Source of the DNA: Streptomyces seoulensis
GTDB taxonomy: Bacteria; Actinomycetota; Actinomycetes; Streptomycetales; Streptomycetaceae
Length of the DNA stretch: 64,000 nucleotides
Direction of reading: 5' to 3'
Assembly: GCF_022846655.1 (NCBI RefSeq)
Contig: NZ_AP025667.1
Span: 5,369,001 to 5,433,000, forward strand
Shown: piece after piece, positions 62,407-64,000 of the stretch
Position numbering within the stretch: position 1 is the first letter of the stretch
Layout: each line of letters begins with the position of its first letter
The notes under the pieces: generated by a model
The model's input: the letters and a program-made list of their open reading frames with translations, nothing else
The model's database searches: none
What the model was told of the DNA's origin: nothing
Made by a program: the position numbers and the translations under genes

Positions 62407-64000
62407 GTGCTGCGACCCATGCCCCGACACGCCCTCAGGGCGGGTTCCACCGCCGTCGCGGTGGGACTGCTGACCCTGGGCGCGACGCCCGTCGGCCATG
62501 CCGACGAGGTCCCGGAGACGCTGAAGTTCTCCGACTACGACAAGACGGTGGAGGTGAAGCCGTACACCGACTACGACTACACCGGCGCGCTCGCCACGTC
62601 GGCCGTGAACACCGGTGCACAGCCGTTGAAGGACTTCACGGTCACGATCGACGCCTCCGCCTTCAAGGGCCAGTTGAGTCTGTCGGCGTCCGACACCCCG
62701 ACGCCCTGCGTCAGCAGGAGCGAGTCGGTCCTCGTGTGCGACAGCGAGAAGCTCGACAACGGCCGACCGGTCCCGCCGGGTGGCCATATGCAGGGGATCG
62801 ACTTCCGGCTCCGGACACTGGCGGCCGCGCGTCCCGGCTTCTCGGGACAGATCCGGATCTCGGCCGAGAAGAACGGAGCGGTGATCGGAAAGACCGAGAT
62901 CAAGGCGGCGGTGGCCGACATCGGCCCGATCACGGACCGCCAGGGGCAGGGCGTCTCCGGTGTGAAGCCCGGCGCGGTGCTGGGCACGACGGCCGGCTTC
63001 ACGCAGTACAGCGCCCGCGGGCTCGACGGCGTCTACGTCCGCGCCTCACTCAGTCCGGGCCTGTCCTTCACCAAGGAGTTCAGCAACTGCGAGTACGGCG
63101 ACGAGGGCTACGGCAGCGGAGCGCTCTGCTACGTCGAGACCCCGGTCGAACCGGGCCACGCCTACGACGTCGGCAGTTTCCCCTTCAAGGTCGACGGCAC
63201 CGCGCTGGCCGAGGGGTGGGTCGTCACCGTGAGCGCGGAGCGCCCCTCCTACCCGGAGCTTTCCCACAGCCACCGTGGCGACGGCCCCCGACTTAACCTC
63301 GGCGAAAGGCCCTCGGGACCAGGCATACTCCAGCGCGGTGGAGCCTCCGCAAGCGTCCAGGCCGACAACACACTCGACCTCCAGGTGCTGGGCACCACCG
63401 TCGACGGCAAGGCGGGACAGGTGGTGCGGGCGAAGCTCGGCGTACGGAACAACGGGGCCGCCGTCGTCAGGCAGTGGTACGGGAGCGACCGGGGAGACGA
63501 CCCCGGCACCATCGTCCAGGTCACCGTTCCCGCGGGCACGACGGCTGTCGATGTCCCCGAACGGTGCAAGGCGACGGGCGAGTCCGGGGCCCAGGTCTAC
63601 TGGTGCTATCAGGACTTGGACGACACCTGGTTCGAGGTCGGTCAGCTCACGCCGTACGACTTCGGCCTGCGCATCGACAAGCCCTCCGCCCTCGCACCCG
63701 GCTCGGTGAAGCTGACGCGGCCGAAGAGCGACGACAACAACAAGAACAACACCGCCGCGATCACCGTCACCGTGGACGGCAAGCTGGGCGACGGCTCCAG
63801 CCCCGCCCCGGGCGGCAGCGGCTCCACGGGCGGATCGACCGGCGGCTCGGGCTCCACCGGCGGCACCGGCTCCCCGACCGGCGGCCAGGACTCCGCGGGC
63901 ACGTCCGCCGGGGGCGGTGCCGGAACCCCGGCTCCGGACCACGCCCCGCAGGGCTCCATGGCCTCCACCGGCGCGGGCCCGCTCGCCTGGTACGCGGCCG
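62407..64000 (+). CDS. Secreted, probably wall-anchored surface protein (3' end outside window)
   Basis: An open frame of 531 codons runs to the window end. It has a signal peptide (MPRHALRAGSTAVAVGLLTL, then GATPVGHADE) and repeated beta-sandwich-like domains (VSGVKPGAVLGTTAGFTQYS, DLQVLGTTVDGKAGQVVRAK), with Cys pairs in the first part. A Gly/Ser/Thr-rich linker from about residue 460 leads to SMASTGAGPLAWYAA, which resembles the start of a sortase-like sorting signal. GTG 62407 follows GAAGGAG; ATG 62419 is possible. The frame lacks a stop in the window. No enzymatic motif is visible. Confidence 0.75.
   Translation, partial: MLRPMPRHALRAGSTAVAVGLLTLGATPVGHADEVPETLKFSDYDKTVEVKPYTDYDYTGALATSAVNTGAQPLKDFTVTIDASAFKGQLSLSASDTPTPCVSRSESVLVCDSEKLDNGRPVPPGGHMQGIDFRLRTLAAARPGFSGQIRISAEKNGAVIGKTEIKAAVADIGPITDRQGQGVSGVKPGAVLGTTAGFTQYSARGLDGVYVRASLSPGLSFTKEFSNCEYGDEGYGSGALCYVETPVEPGHAYDVGSFPFKVDGTALAEGWVVTVSAERPSYPELSHSHRGDGPRLNLGERPSGPGILQRGGASASVQADNTLDLQVLGTTVDGKAGQVVRAKLGVRNNGAAVVRQWYGSDRGDDPGTIVQVTVPAGTTAVDVPERCKATGESGAQVYWCYQDLDDTWFEVGQLTPYDFGLRIDKPSALAPGSVKLTRPKSDDNNKNNTAAITVTVDGKLGDGSSPAPGGSGSTGGSTGGSGSTGGTGSPTGGQDSAGTSAGGGAGTPAPDHAPQGSMASTGAGPLAWYAA

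Overview
The window is about 64 kb of very high-GC DNA. Its GC-rich third codon positions, many ATGA/GTGA gene overlaps, GTG starts and marker genes (GlgE pathway, Scy/FilP, DUF5753-type XRE regulator, DUF6230, NucS) point to a Streptomyces chromosome. From memory, the order glgE-treS-mak-glgB ... pfkA/pta-ackA-pyk ... icmA ... meaB-thiolase-mce-scy-filP ... nucS ... hbd matches the SCO5443 to SCO5385 core segment of S. coelicolor, so this is conserved core chromosome with one small accessory insertion. No tRNA, rRNA, CRISPR array or intact insertion sequence was found.

Layout. (1) 1-7.4 kb: an alpha-glucan/trehalose operon, glgE (5' end outside the window), treS, maltokinase and glgB, interconverting trehalose, maltose-1-phosphate and branched glucan. 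The maltokinase gene carries a TTA codon, so bldA may gate the pathway. (2) 7.4-10.7 kb: a HelD-like RNA polymerase recycling ATPase, a candidate short RNA between a strong promoter and a strong terminator, and a merR-trxA operon with a MerR-type promoter. (3) 10.6-14.6 kb: an accessory island with a pentapeptide-repeat protein, two hypotheticals, an XRE/DUF5753 + DUF6879 + small-protein module, and a divergent pair of small ORFs. (4) 14.6-21.2 kb: a DHA2 drug exporter with a divergent TetR regulator and three matching operators, then a dicarboxylate transporter with its CitA/CitB-type two-component system. (5) 21.2-27.4 kb: central carbon genes pfkA, pta, ackA and pyk.

(6) 27.4-31.6 kb: a secreted/membrane DUF6230-DUF6114 operon, a 0.6-kb intergenic region dense in inverted repeats, and a thioredoxin-TPR protein. 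(7) 31.8-43.4 kb: a TetR regulator, a secreted DUF3103-like protein, icmA (Icm-type residues F80 and Q198) behind a palindromic operator, two DUF3817 membrane proteins, MarR and ArsR regulators with an MFS exporter, an SRPBCC protein, a thiamine-binding protein, and three tandem AIM24 proteins followed by a MarR regulator. (8) 43.5-47.7 kb: another MFS protein, then meaB, thiolase and methylmalonyl-CoA epimerase, which together with icmA and hbd (61-62 kb) serve C4/branched acyl-CoA metabolism. (9) 47.7-55 kb: scy and filP, the coiled-coil proteins of polar growth, then an ABC exporter. (10) 55-64 kb: a small Cys/His-rich protein, an F420-type luciferase-like oxidoreductase, a SCO5389-family protein, nucS (mismatch endonuclease), a STAND-like membrane ATPase, a STAS anti-sigma antagonist, hbd, and a surface protein cut by the window end.

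Several regulator genes have clear candidate operators or -10 boxes 6-8 nt from the start codon (leaderless mRNAs). All functional calls rest on motif reading and family knowledge; no database search was run.
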